This document shows positions 1 to 9,956 of a stretch of DNA of 64,000 nucleotides, one piece after another (within the stretch, counting starts at the first letter, position 1; each line of letters starts with the position of its first letter). The stretch is from positions 34,660,741-34,724,740 of the forward strand of contig NC_012870.2 in the NCBI RefSeq assembly GCF_000003195.3, written 5' to 3'. This DNA comes from Sorghum bicolor (taxonomy: Eukaryota > Streptophyta > Magnoliopsida > Poales > Poaceae). The translations under genes and the position numbers were made by a program. Under the pieces are notes generated by a model. The model had not been told where the DNA came from. It saw nothing but the letters and a program-made list of their open reading frames with translations, and ran no database searches.

Positions 1-2
1 AA

Positions 3-795
3 GAAGAAAGCCCAGTTGAAGCAGAAGATCTGCTGCAACCACCAAGAACTGGAGAAATGAGGCAAGATTTTTACGACACCAACTATTTGCCATTTCCCAG
101 AAGAAACAGAGGACTGCAGTCGGATGAGCAGTTTGGTAAGTTTGTAGAGGTCATTCAAAAATTATATGTCAACATACCTCTACTTGATGCCATACAGGTA
201 CCTACATATGCAAAGTACATCAGAGATATTCTTAACAAGAAGAGACCACTGCCCACCACTGAGGTTATCAAGCTGATAGAAGATTGTAGTGCGGCCATCC
301 TCAACAAACCTCCAAAGAAGAAGGAAGATCCCGGATGTCCCACTATTGATTGCTCGATCGGAAACCAACACTTCAACAATACACTTTGTGATCTCGGAGC
401 AAGTGTCAGTGTGATGCCAGCATCAGTCTACAAAAAGCTTGAGCATGTGACCCTAGAACCAACATCAATGTGTAGCAGAACAATGGGTTCGACACCCGTT
501 GGGTATCGCCGAGAACATTCCAGTCAAGATTAGAGATTTCCTGGTGCCAGTAGACTTCGTGGTACTGGACATGAGTCCTGACTCAAAAGTGTCCATCATC
601 CTTGGAAGGCCATTTCTGTGCACTGCCAATGCCCACATTGATGTCGGGAAAGGATAATTCAAATTCAACATAAACGGACAAGAAGAACACTTCACATTCA
701 AACCCAGACCAGAGAGAGACTCTACAGTGAAGGAAGTTCATGAAGAAGAACCACTAGAGACACTATCTCCGGAGGAAGGTAATTCAGAAGATTAA
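3..795 (+). pseudogene. Athila-type gag-protease, C-terminal part, decayed
   Basis: The frame is open from the window edge to a stop at 531-533. It encodes the gag-protease linker typical of Athila elements and an aspartic protease whose active-site segment reads LCDLGASVSVMP, so the catalytic D and the G-A are present with L for the usual S/T. After a one-base frameshift near 500 the protease continues in another frame, including the flap-distal IILGRPF motif. A TAA at 655-657 interrupts this, and the frame ends at TAA 793-795. Protease would mature Gag inside the particle. Two lesions (frameshift, nonsense) make it non-functional. No RT follows. Confidence 0.8.
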
Positions 796-1282
796 AAGAT
801 TTGGAGGTCCAGCTTGGGGGACCTAAAAAAATCTCAAACCCTCACCGGGAGCTAAATCGGTATTTATCCGCATCGTTAATTCTTGCATAATTAATTCTTG
901 CATTAGTCATATTTATCCATAGCATTATTATAATAATAATAAGCCCCATATAAAAAATATTTATGGTGTGTAACAACCCATGTTTATTAATTATTGTGTA
1001 GGCACAAAAATATTTTCCATTATCATTAAGTTTCAATTCTCATAGATTTTCCTGCATTATATTTAATTATATTAATCTTCTAGAAGCATGACCCACACTC
1101 CTTTTGTACTACATGTCATACACCACACCTCACATACATCCCATCACATTATTTCATCCACCAACATATCTCCACTAACCAGCACTTTTCCACCGGCCAA
1201 CCACCACCCATGATCCATTATTTTGCGTGAGAATTAAGCAAAGGAAGGAGTGGAGAAAGGGCAGCCAGAATGGGCACCACAA
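796..1282 (+). other. non-coding spacer after protease, with PPT-like hairpin
   Basis: No coding potential is seen. Just after the protease stop, AGGTCC (805-810) pairs with GGACCT (819-824), and the loop presents AGCTTGGG. This run resembles the terminal polypurine tract of the same element (AAGCTTGGGGGAG before the LTR). The remainder is AT-rich and leads into the internal promoter. Confidence 0.5.
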
Positions 1283-1341
1283 GTGGGCGCCCGCCCACCT
1301 ACCAAGGGTGCCCGCCCTGCCCCCTCTTCCTCCTATAAATA
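1283..1341 (+). promoter_or_regulatory. putative internal promoter for ORF2
   Basis: Two GC boxes, GGGCGCCCGCCC at 1285-1296 and GGGTGCCCGCCC at 1306-1317, start exactly 21 bp apart. They are followed by TATAAATA at 1334-1341 in a CT-rich context typical of plant core promoters, with a plausible CA start site about 30 bp downstream. The same box pair with the same spacing occurs in the Ath-B LTRs and in front of the Ath-B accessory ORF. Promoter function is inferred from motif layout only. Confidence 0.6.
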
Positions 1342-1502
1342 GCCACCTTCTACCTCCATCTTCTTCACACAAACACTCCAGAAAACCACACAAGTTTCAT
1401 TTTCCAGAGAAGGAGCTCTTGTAGTGAAGTGAGAAGAGAGTAGAGAAAAAAAGAGTGGGAAAGAAGTTGGTAGTTTTTGAGTGAGAGAGTGAGTTTCACC
1501 TA

Positions 1503-1681
1503 GTAAGTAGTGATCCCGCTGTCCAAAGCGGAAGTAAAAGTTATTGAGGGGGAGGTTCTGCCAAAATAGAAACTTGTCTTGAACGACTAACCCCTGGACT
1601 ACTGACATTCCGGACAGCTGACCACTAACATTTTCTCTCATATTTTCCACTAGTTGTGTTTTTGCCAACTTTTGTTTACAG
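1503..1681 (+). other. putative 5'-UTR intron of ORF2
   Basis: A strong donor GTAAGT (1503-1508) and an acceptor TTTGTTTACAG ending at 1681 bound a 179-nt segment. CTAAC-type branch-point sequence and a T-rich tract precede the acceptor. The acceptor lies one base before the ATG at 1683, so splicing would place the start codon at the head of exon 2. This is a prediction; no transcript evidence is available here. Confidence 0.5.
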
Positions 1682-1682
1682 G

Positions 1683-2999
1683 ATGTTTAAGAAGGTAAAG
1701 AACGCAGGGAAGGCTCTCAAGAACATTGGTACAAGGAGTTCATCCCGGCACTCCTCACACCCATCAGAGATGAGCGTCGACCCGACACCCACACAAGCTC
1801 CGTCATCTTCATCTAATCAGCAAGTCAAGGTCCTTCTCAAGATAGGAGACCTAGGACTAAAGACCCGAAGGGAGAAGGAAGTCTATCAGCAACTGAAGAA
1901 CAAAGATTTCATTCACACCCCTACTCTTGGTCCAATCTTACTACAAGAAATAGGTATGGACACTGAATTCGACTTAATTTTCCAGATGTTAGGTTGGACA
2001 AATTTTTGGAATATAACTGAGCTGGGTTCTCATCTTCTCACCCTCGAATTTCTTTGCACCTTACAATATTATGAAGGGGGAATTGTTTTTCGGATGTTCA
2101 AATAGGAGATTATGTTGTCTTGGAGAGAACTAAGCGACCATCTCGGTTTCTCTTCAAGATGCATCCTGAACATTGACTCCGATTTACCCAACTTTGAGAG
2201 ACACCAATTTTGGAGAGAAATATCTAGAGATAATTTTTATAGTCAAGACCGAACCAGTGACATGGAACACCCCACTGTCAGGATGTTCCACAAATGGCTT
2301 GGGTACGATCTTTTCTATCGTGATGATATTAGGAAAGTAAGAGTAGGAGATTTGCAACTTTTATATGCTGCTATTAATAAAGTACCCACTTCACCTGTTA
2401 CACTTTTAGTTTCTCATTGGCTTAGTGTACCTAGTCTTCAGGGACCAGTAGGATGTACTTCACTTATCACTCGTCTAGCCTTTAATCTTCATCTGCTAGA
2501 AAACTCATCGTTGGACTTCATAGATGAGTTAAGAATCTATCATGGTTATGACACATTTAGACAAGCTCAGATGCTAAAGAAAGAGGGGAATATAATGTAT
2601 ATGCTATATGATGATAAAGGCAAGATTCGGTTACCTAACCCGAACCTTGGCCTCTACGTTGTTCAAAATTTTTTGATTGAGATTACAGCAACACCGGTGA
2701 ATCAAAGAGCTCCACAACGAGTGGCATCTGAAAGGATGACCACCCATCGAGAACGCACCTGGTATGGAGCTGATCTCGGACCGGAAGAAGCAGCACACCT
2801 GCATTATAGCGACTACAACCCCCGAGTCCTTCGAGACCCATGGGTTCGACATGCGCAACCACAAGAGCCAACAGAGGAGACACGGCCCGAGAGCCAAGAT
2901 CACCAGTGGACAAACCCGCCTTTTCAAACGGGCAGGTACTCCACTGATCCATATGGAGCTTCAGGATCCAGACCTCCACCCCAATTTGATGCAGGATGA
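1683..2999 (+). pseudogene. Athila ORF2 (ATHILA ORF-1-like family), one in-frame amber
   Basis: A 439-codon frame begins at ATG 1683, chosen because it follows the splice acceptor. A single TAG at 2103-2105 splits it, and the frame is unchanged on both sides. The N-terminus is basic and Ser-rich (MFKKVKNAGKALKNIG). The middle has the pattern LTLEFLCTL then a glycine and an FRMF block, then LSWRELSDHLGF, which I recognise as the plant ATHILA ORF-1 type (PF03078-like; assignment from memory). The C-terminus (from about 2720) is polar, rich in R/H/P/Q. No signal peptide or clear membrane segment is visible, so an envelope role is not supported by sequence. It lies in the env position, between the coding core and the 3' LTR, with its own promoter. 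Confidence 0.7.
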
Positions 3000-3860
3000 T
3001 ACTCCGACGCCTCCTACGCTTTCACGAATGACTACTACCAAGAGGCCGGTGCTTTCTTCACCCGTACTGACAAAACTCTCCTCGACATACAGAACACGCA
3101 AGCAGAACATGGACGACTCCTAGAAGAGCCACAAAAATGGAACCAGGACCACGCCACTGCAGTACAAGAGTGAGACGAGAGGTAAAAATGGACAAGTGTC
3201 CGGAGTAGAATTAGGGGTACAAAGATGCCCACTTGAGTGGAAAAAATGGACATGTGTCCGACAGTAGAATTAGGGGTATCTACTACCCACCTGAAAAAAA
3301 GAGAAAAGAAAAGAAAAAGATAGCCCATGTCCTCTCAAAGCAAAGATCAAAGAAGAGGAGAAATAGCAATATGAGGAGCAATGAGAACTAAGTTTTATTA
3401 TCACTTATATATTTTCACCATCACTATCATTTACTCCACACAAATGCACATCTTGATTTAATTATATGCTGAGTTCCTTTGGATCCATGGCTCGATTAGA
3501 CAACATTTGTATGAGCTGTTTTTCACTCCTATGAGCTCCACTTAAACATTCCATTAGTTATAGGTAAGTGACATTTTTGGTAAGGATCCACAAATACCAT
3601 ATATAGAGAGACTTGAGAGAATCATTGTTGGGAACTCTGAGTTTTATTTTTAACTTATGGAAAAAAACTCTGGAACAAAGGTGAAGTATAAAAAGGAGGA
3701 ATAGTGCTTGACTTAATTATTTTTCAATTACTTAAGACTTAAGTGCAGGCACTAAGCTCCATAACACTTCACTCTAATCTGGAAGAATTTGTATAAAAGC
3801 ATGTGTGCCTGTCAGGAAAGAAAACATCGAAGCAACTTCTGATCCGTATAAGTTTAGCTA
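3000..3860 (+). other. 3' non-coding domain of Ath-1
   Basis: There is no convincing gene. It holds a 58-bp tandem duplication (3184-3298), the block GATAGCCCATGTC at 3319-3331, and sequence that recurs upstream of the LTRs at 7227 and 8986 (the stretches before 3780, 7020 and 8780 align by eye). It is the conserved 3' leader to the polypurine tract in this family. Confidence 0.65.
3184..3298 (+). repeat. 58-bp tandem duplication carrying a GGACA/TGTCC palindrome
   Basis: Two copies start at 3184 and 3242. Each contains AAAAATGGACA, a dyad GGACA-NN-TGTCC (3190-3201 and 3248-3259) and GTAGAATTAGGGGTA. Single copies of the same block occur in the related element at 6512-6523 and, on the minus strand, in Ath-B at 28915-28926. 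Confidence 0.8.
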
Positions 3861-3899
3861 TTTGCTCAGGGACGAGCAAAGGGTAAGCTTGGGGGAGTT
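3861..3899 (+). promoter_or_regulatory. stem-loop plus polypurine tract of Ath-1
   Basis: TTTGCTC (3861-3867) and GAGCAAA (3874-3880) form a perfect 7-bp stem with loop AGGGAC. GGTAAGCTTGGGGGAG follows, then the LTR starts with TGTTGACGG at 3900. The purine run is the expected primer for plus-strand DNA synthesis. Confidence 0.8.
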
Positions 3900-5080
3900 T
3901 GTTGACGGTCCTTAAGTACTAAAATTAATAATCAAATACAATCAATGTCGGTTTGATCCAACGGCCCAAATTCACTTGAAAGGACTATAAAACCAAGGCC
4001 TCTCCACCCCTGCAGGAGAGAGGAGAAGAGAAGAAATCATTATTCAGAGGTAGCCATCAAAGTTAGGGTTTAGAGCTTCTCTCCCATAGAGAATTAGAAT
4101 TAGCTACTCCCTAATCCTTCATGTTTAGAGGTTTGATTAGATAGCAATTAGAGAAGTAAAGCAATACGCTCTGGATTCGGATCTTCGGTAATAAAGATTG
4201 GTATTATTCATATCATTCTCTACTTCTTTGTTCTAATTGCATTATGTCTCTAATTATTATATTCTTAGTTTGCTCTAGTTCTATATTTGATATAGTTATG
4301 ATTGATAATGAGTTTATGTATAAGTTTGCAAAGCGCTTAGCTCTTGGCGCGAGGGAGTTAGGTGATAGATCACATGTGAGCGTGGTGCTTAGATGTTATT
4401 TATCTGCAAATGTATCCTATTGGCCGGGTTGTGCGGTAGTTCGCGATAGTGACAGCTTCGTTGATTCTTATATAGTCCACCCTCCGTTGATAGGACAGGC
4501 AGAACCGGTATTGTGGAGTAAGTCTTGCGATGCTCTGATTTACTTTAGCAATGTTCCTTATACATGAATGAAGAGTCTTTTATGCTATATATGATCTTGT
4601 AGATAACTAGAGTAGATTATGACTTAGTAGATAGTAGATAACTTAGAATCCATTCTCTAGCTAATCCGACTTCACCTACATATATGAGGAGTAGTCAATT
4701 TTCTAATCGCTGTGTTATCCCTTGAACTTATAATTCATTATCATTATCTTTATGGTTTACCCCCTGCTAAAGTAAGTGACTGTGTGACGAGTTTTTCATT
4801 AGTAATCATGTTCTTGCAAGTTTATCTCTAGTCTATGCCTTGATAGGTTCTGTCCTTATTTTAATTTCATCCCTTTTGTTCTCTTAAGCAAAATTATAAA
4901 TAACGATACCTGGAATACTTATCCTGGTAAAATGCTACAATGAGGTGTTTTATCTGTGCGCTTGCAGATAGAATAGATTATTTTCTAGAGAGCCTTTACA
5001 TTTATAAATACCTTTGTACACTCTGGCACCATGCTGGGGATGACAACCTAGTATCTAAGTGGTGTTAGCTAGTGTCAACA
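3900..5080 (+). repeat. Athila-like LTR 1
   Basis: It starts TGTTGACGG and ends GTGTCAACA, giving TGTTGA/TCAACA terminal repeats. TATAAAA lies at 3986-3992, only 86 bp from the start. The related LTR of Ath-C has 401 bp before its TATA box, so about 315 bp of U3, including the GC boxes, are missing here. The sequence after 5080 resembles a decayed leader as much as a flank, so this may serve as 3' LTR of Ath-1 and 5' LTR of the next unit. Open frames inside it are not genes. Confidence 0.8.
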
Positions 5081-7188
5081 ATGCACTTACCGCATCACCG
5101 CAAGACTGGGAGTTGACTGAGGTTACCTCAGATAATGAACCCACTGAGTAAGTCCTCTCTACTATCTAAGTCCTATTGGTAGACTTTAAATTCCGTATCC
5201 AAGCCATAAGGTCAGAATGGTAGTTAAGTTAGCATGCATTAGTAATTTTGCTTTAATACTCTTAGTAGCATATTTAATTCTCTTAGCATATTAATACAAA
5301 ATACAAACAAACATTTACTGCTTTAATTACTGCATCATAAATACCAAAGCCCCATGTAAATAAACTTATGTTTAGGAATATTTACTGTGGTGGCATAAAA
5401 AAATATAAAATAAATAGCATTCATATTTAATTTCTGCATCATAAATAGAAAATTCAAAAAATAGGAATGTGAAATCCTACTTAATCAGACAACATTAAAA
5501 TTAGCTCATAAGAATAATCAATTTCTCATTGGTTGACCGCTAACTCATTATTAAATTCAAGCCTCGAGTTTTGGTTTTCTTGTTGGAGTACTACTATGCA
5601 GGAATGACATCATAGCAAGGGGAGAGTCTATCGGTGGCACCCAACAGGTTCAGCTCTAGTTAGCTCACTCTAAAGTACATCTACACCAAGTATTGCAAAC
5701 ATCCAGCTTGGGGGAGGAGCATCCCCTAGTTATCAGGTAATTATACCTAAATGATTATCGAGTCTATATAGTTATAAAAATATCAAAATATGTGGGCACA
5801 TGAAGGTCCACAAGTCATAGAGTCTTTTGTGAGTTTATAATTAGTTAAATATTAGAGTTTGTTTAGAATCAGTCTAAGCTAGAACCAAATAAAAAATTGA
5901 TGAACATTTGAATTTTATCTTGGAAATGATGAATAGTTGCTCTATTCTTTACAAGTACCTAGATTCCAACATTAAATTTTCTTGAGTTTTAGGCATTATT
6001 GTTTTAATTCGAAGATTTACTTTAAACCTACAATTTTTGGAAGCACAAGTTTGAGCTAAGTTTAGGTAATTGGTTATATGATCATTGAAAGTTTGAGCTA
6101 CTATTTATCTTATTCCTAGCATTACTAAGTTATGGAGATTTTTTTTGAAAACCTAAAAACCTACATGATGAGCTCTTGTATGACAAAGTGTTAATCCCTA
6201 CCAAAGCCATATATAATATACATTTAGAATTAGGAAAACATTTGCATGTTTATGCTTCTTGCTTTGCATTGAGTTCAGTCAACCTTTGTCGTATACCTTA
6301 TGAGAGTCTTGTCATGCTTTCTAATCAAGACCACATACACACTCCAGTTCATATATGCATTATTCCTACACTGGGAGTAAACACCAGCAAACACCCCATA
6401 GGATAACCCTTGTCTTTAAAGTTCTTGTTGTTACCTCTCTAATCATTTATTGTATTCAAAGGATACATGTGGCTATGCAAAAATATAAAAGAAGAAAAGG
6501 GAGTAAAAGATGGACAAGTGTCCCAATAATTAAAACAATGGGTACTAGGTGCCCACCTCCCTGTATAAAATAGTAATATTAATAATAAAGATAGCCCATG
6601 TCTTTCCTAAAAAAGTTTCAATAGAGAGTTATTCCCAAAGAAATATAAATTAGCCACAAATACCACAAAAACGCCAATCCACCATATTCCATACACATGC
6701 ACACTTTGGTTTGATTGTATGCCTCGATTCTCTACGGATCCATTAGTTGACTTTACAATACATGCATTGCAAGTATGCTCATCCTTGTTATTAGCACTCC
6801 TATAAGCTCCACCATATATATATCTTTAGCTATAGGAGGTATAAATGCCTCAAGAGAGAACCATAAATACCATATACATCGAGAGACTAGAGGGTGTCAT
6901 ACAATTAAGCTCTGAGTTTTATTCTGAAAACTTATAAAAACTCTAGAATAATGGTTTGGAAAGAGTTTGAGACATTGTGCTTGACCTGATTGTTCTGTCT
7001 TTTGATTGCTCAAGACTCATGCAAAAGCTATAAAGCCCCATGGTTAAAGGTAAAATGGGTAAGTTTGAAGATTAGAGCAAGTATTGACTAATCCGGAGGA
7101 GAATCTTTATTTGGGAGCATGTGTACTGGGAAAGAATGAAAACATTATAGCAACTCTTGATCCAAATACATATACTGCTTAGGCTAAG
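5081..7188 (+). mobile_element. non-coding internal domain of a second Athila-like unit
   Basis: It lies between two LTRs and has no protein-coding signal. Positions 5081-5125 share GAGTTGACT and general layout with the leader after the Ath-C LTR. A PPT-like CAGCTTGGGGGA occurs at 5704-5715. The conserved block GGACAAGTGTCC is at 6512-6523 and GATAGCCCATGTC at 6589-6601. This looks like a non-autonomous or fully eroded copy that keeps only the cis-acting parts. Confidence 0.65.
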
Positions 7189-7226
7189 TTTGCCAAGGGA
7201 CTGGCAAAAGGTAAGCTTGGGTGAGT
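7189..7226 (+). promoter_or_regulatory. stem-loop plus polypurine tract, second Athila-like unit
   Basis: TTTGCCA (7189-7195) pairs with TGGCAAA (7202-7208) around loop AGGGAC. GGTAAGCTTGGGTGAG follows, directly before the LTR at 7227. Compared with the hairpin at 3861, two stem positions have changed on both arms, so pairing is kept. Confidence 0.8.
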
Positions 7227-8553
7227 TGTTGACGATCGATAACGTCAACTTTTATTATAACTTTAAACATGAAGGGGATCATGAATACACACTAGTATAG
7301 TGTTTAAACTAACAATTTCCACAAGTTTGGTATATTCTATATTTTCCAGGGTGAATTTCAGGAAAGCTGCAAAAGAGGGACTCTAATGAAAATCAAACAT
7401 GGAAACGTATCCACCACGGGAAACAGCACTAGAGGATTCAGCAATACTCCGAAAGACACCCAACGCGAGGGGGGAGCCAGCGGTCACCAAGTGGGGCCGG
7501 CCAGCCCCACCCTAGCGTTGGCTGGCCCCCTGCTCTAGGGTTTGGTGCCCCCCTTCTAGAAGCTTCCTCCACCGCCTTTGGTTAAGTCGGTTTGCTCCGA
7601 CGACGCACGCGACTCCCACTAGACTATAAATACGTGGGCAGACCCCTCCTAGATAGACACCTCATTATTCATCAAGGCCTCAAGCCATCAAGCATCAAGC
7701 CCCTTCAAGTTCATCAAGAGCCTTCTAGTTCATAGTTCTAGTTAGTTAGATTAGAAGTATAGGAGATATAGTTCTAATCGATCGTTGGGTAGATGATAGA
7801 CAATATGTAGATGTGGTGCCTAGATATCTTGTTTATCTGCGAGTGCCCCCTGACGTGTCGGGTCGTGTCATAGTCCGCGTAGGTGACAACTATGTTGGTT
7901 CCTCTATAGTCCACCTTCCGTACGTAAGGCTAGCATGGGCACGGTCACAAAGGAGGTGACGGTTGCGTCTTAAAACCCTCATTAGTTCATGTCTCTTTAG
8001 ATGTAATTGTGATATAGAGTTGACTTAACAATGATTTCTCAATGTAATTGCACTAATTAGAGTTATTCATTGGCGTAGTTATAGAATTACCTTAGATCCA
8101 AGTCCCTAGTTTATCCATTGGCTAACTATGATTTATGACTAGTAGATGCTCGGATGATTATTCTTATTTATGATACTTGATGAGTATGCTATCACTATTA
8201 TTTATTATTATTTATCTTGTGACCTCTGCCTGTTATGAGTAGATTATAGGAATTAGGTAATGTCATTTATTTATTCTTTTTAATATAATAGATATAGTTT
8301 AACACCTAGCCTTCCTAATGGTATAAATATAAATCGACAACCTGGATACTTCCCTAGGTAAAATGCTACTACGGTATAATTATCTATCTGCTTGTAGAAC
8401 CCATTTAGTTTACAATTATAATCATATCTTTTATTTCTACCTAGTCACAATAGTACATATGAATCTATAAATTCCTAGCAATATAATTAGGGATGACAAC
8501 CTACTTCATGTTTAGGAATATTAATAAAGGAAGTGGCTAGTTGCTAATTGACA
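7227..8553 (+). repeat. Athila-like LTR 2
   Basis: It starts TGTTGACGATCG. TATAAATA is at 7625-7632. The end is placed near 8553 (CTAATTGACA) by alignment with LTR 1. A later TGTCAACA at 8634-8641 is less likely because a decayed primer-binding site falls between the two. U3 carries GC-rich palindromic segments near 7490-7530. It is related to, but clearly diverged from, LTRs 1 and 3. Confidence 0.7.
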
Positions 8554-8985
8554 AGTTAATTATATACCGTGCATTTCTGGTGTTGTTACTATGAGTAGAG
8601 TTTATCTCTGTTTTTAGTGATGACGGTAGTAAATGTCAACAACCACATATGAGAGATGGGAAAGGGTCATACAAGGAATCTATAAGTTTAATTTGAAAAT
8701 CTTGCAAAAACTCTAGAGTAATAGTTGATCAAAGAGCGAGTGGCATAGTGCTTGACTTAACTATTCTGTCTTTCAACTGATCAAGACCTAAATGATAGCT
8801 ATAAGCTCCATGGTAAAAGCTAATATAGGTGAGTCTTGAGTTAGAATAGTTCACTCTAATCTAGAGGAGAGTCCTTGTTTGAACGCATGTGTACTTGTGA
8901 GGCATAAAAGTATTGTAGCAACTCCTGATCCATCACTGAGTCTATCTTTGCTCAAGGATGAGCAAAAGGTAAGCTTGGGGGAGTT
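8554..8985 (+). mobile_element. deleted internal remnant between LTR 2 and LTR 3
   Basis: Positions 8571-8595 resemble a decayed tRNA-Asp-type primer-binding site (CATTTCTGG then C-to-T and G-to-A changes). From about 8642 the sequence matches the last 340 bp before the other Athila LTRs. It ends in hairpin TTTGCTC/GAGCAAA (8947-8966) and a PPT (AAGCTTGGGGGAG). All coding sequence is gone, so a 5' leader is joined directly to a 3' end. Confidence 0.6.
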
Positions 8986-9956
8986 TGTTTACGGTAGATA
9001 AGTACTCTTTTTAACCATCGACTTAGCAAAATAAAGGACTAAAATCAAAATATCATATAGCTAACAGAATTCCACAAGTTTTGGTGACTGTCTATTTCTG
9101 TATGGGTTTATCGGAATAAAGACAAAAGGAGGTCCACATGTCAGATTTACATAGAGAGAATACATGAAACGTCAACTCAGGAATACTCTAGAAGACTTGG
9201 GAAGACACCACCTGAAAGGTGGGGCCCACCTGCCATAGGGCAGGGGTGGGTGCACCACCTTGTCATGGGCGGCCGCCCGGAGGGTTCAGCCAATGAGGGT
9301 GAACCTCGCGGATCCTGCCTCCACCGACTTTGATGATTAATCATGAGCGCATGTTTAAGTTGGTTTGATCCAACGGCTGCGGTGCTTCCTAGGAGGCTAT
9401 AAATACAAGCCTAACCCCCCTAGAAACCCTAATTCATATAGAAGAAGTCATTTAGACAGAGAGGGGTCCCTCGAATAGATCTGTCTCTTTAGAGCCACAT
9501 CTCAATTAGAGCTCTATAGTTTTATAGCATAGGTACATAGGAATAGATCTAGAAGGAGTCAAGTTAATCTTAGAGTCCGGATCTATCTTCAGTTCTTGGT
9601 AAACGCTTATTCTTCTTTGTTATATTTATATTAATTCTTGCTACTATGAATATGACTTTGATCTACTTGATTATACCAGAATTGACTTTATTCTATTTGC
9701 TTATGTTCTCAATTATATTGTTATTAGTCTACTTTGATTATATGCTTAGTGTAGTTAGATTAGAATTATGTTTATGCATAGGATCATATAGCGCCTACTC
9801 ATTAGATCAATGGGTAAGTGGTAAATATTGTGTAGGTGAGGTGCCTAGACCGTATTTATCTACGATTACCCCTTATAGTCCGGAGCTTGAGGTAGATCGT
9901 GGGAGTGATAGTCCTATTGAGTCCTCTATATTCCTTCTCCCGATTATAAGGATTGT
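8986..9956 (+). repeat. Athila-like LTR 3, interrupted by Tat-A
   Basis: It starts TGTTTACGG, which departs from the family TGTTGACGG. U3 has GC-rich dyads (9225-9285) and TATAAATA at 9398-9405. It breaks off at 9956 inside the R-U5 part, where Tat-A begins. The ATTGT at 9952-9956 would be one copy of the target-site duplication; the other copy lies beyond the window. The open frame at 9646-9996 is LTR sequence, not a gene. Confidence 0.75.

Larger units (their letters stand above)
1..5080 (+). mobile_element. Ath-1: 3' part of an Athila-like Ty3/gypsy element lacking pol
   Basis: The visible order is gag-protease end (3-795), non-coding spacer with internal promoter (796-1682), ORF2 (1683-2999), 3' non-coding domain, hairpin plus polypurine tract (3861-3899) and LTR (3900-5080). 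Reverse transcriptase and integrase are absent between protease and ORF2, where an autonomous Athila would carry them. The left part, including the 5' LTR, lies outside the window. The lineage is assigned from the protease sequence and from the ORF2 position and pattern. It is either a non-autonomous family or a copy with a pol deletion. Confidence 0.8.

Noticed and set aside
1683..2999. retroviral-type envelope gene
   Set aside because: It has the env position but no signal peptide, membrane anchor or cleavage motif; it fits the ATHILA ORF-1 type instead.
4244..4567. 107-codon frame in LTR 1
   Set aside because: It is LTR R-U5 sequence with no conservation of the frame in LTR 2 or LTR 3.
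8634..8641. TGTCAACA as the end of LTR 2
   Set aside because: Alignment to LTR 1 puts the end near 8553, and a decayed primer-binding site lies between the two.
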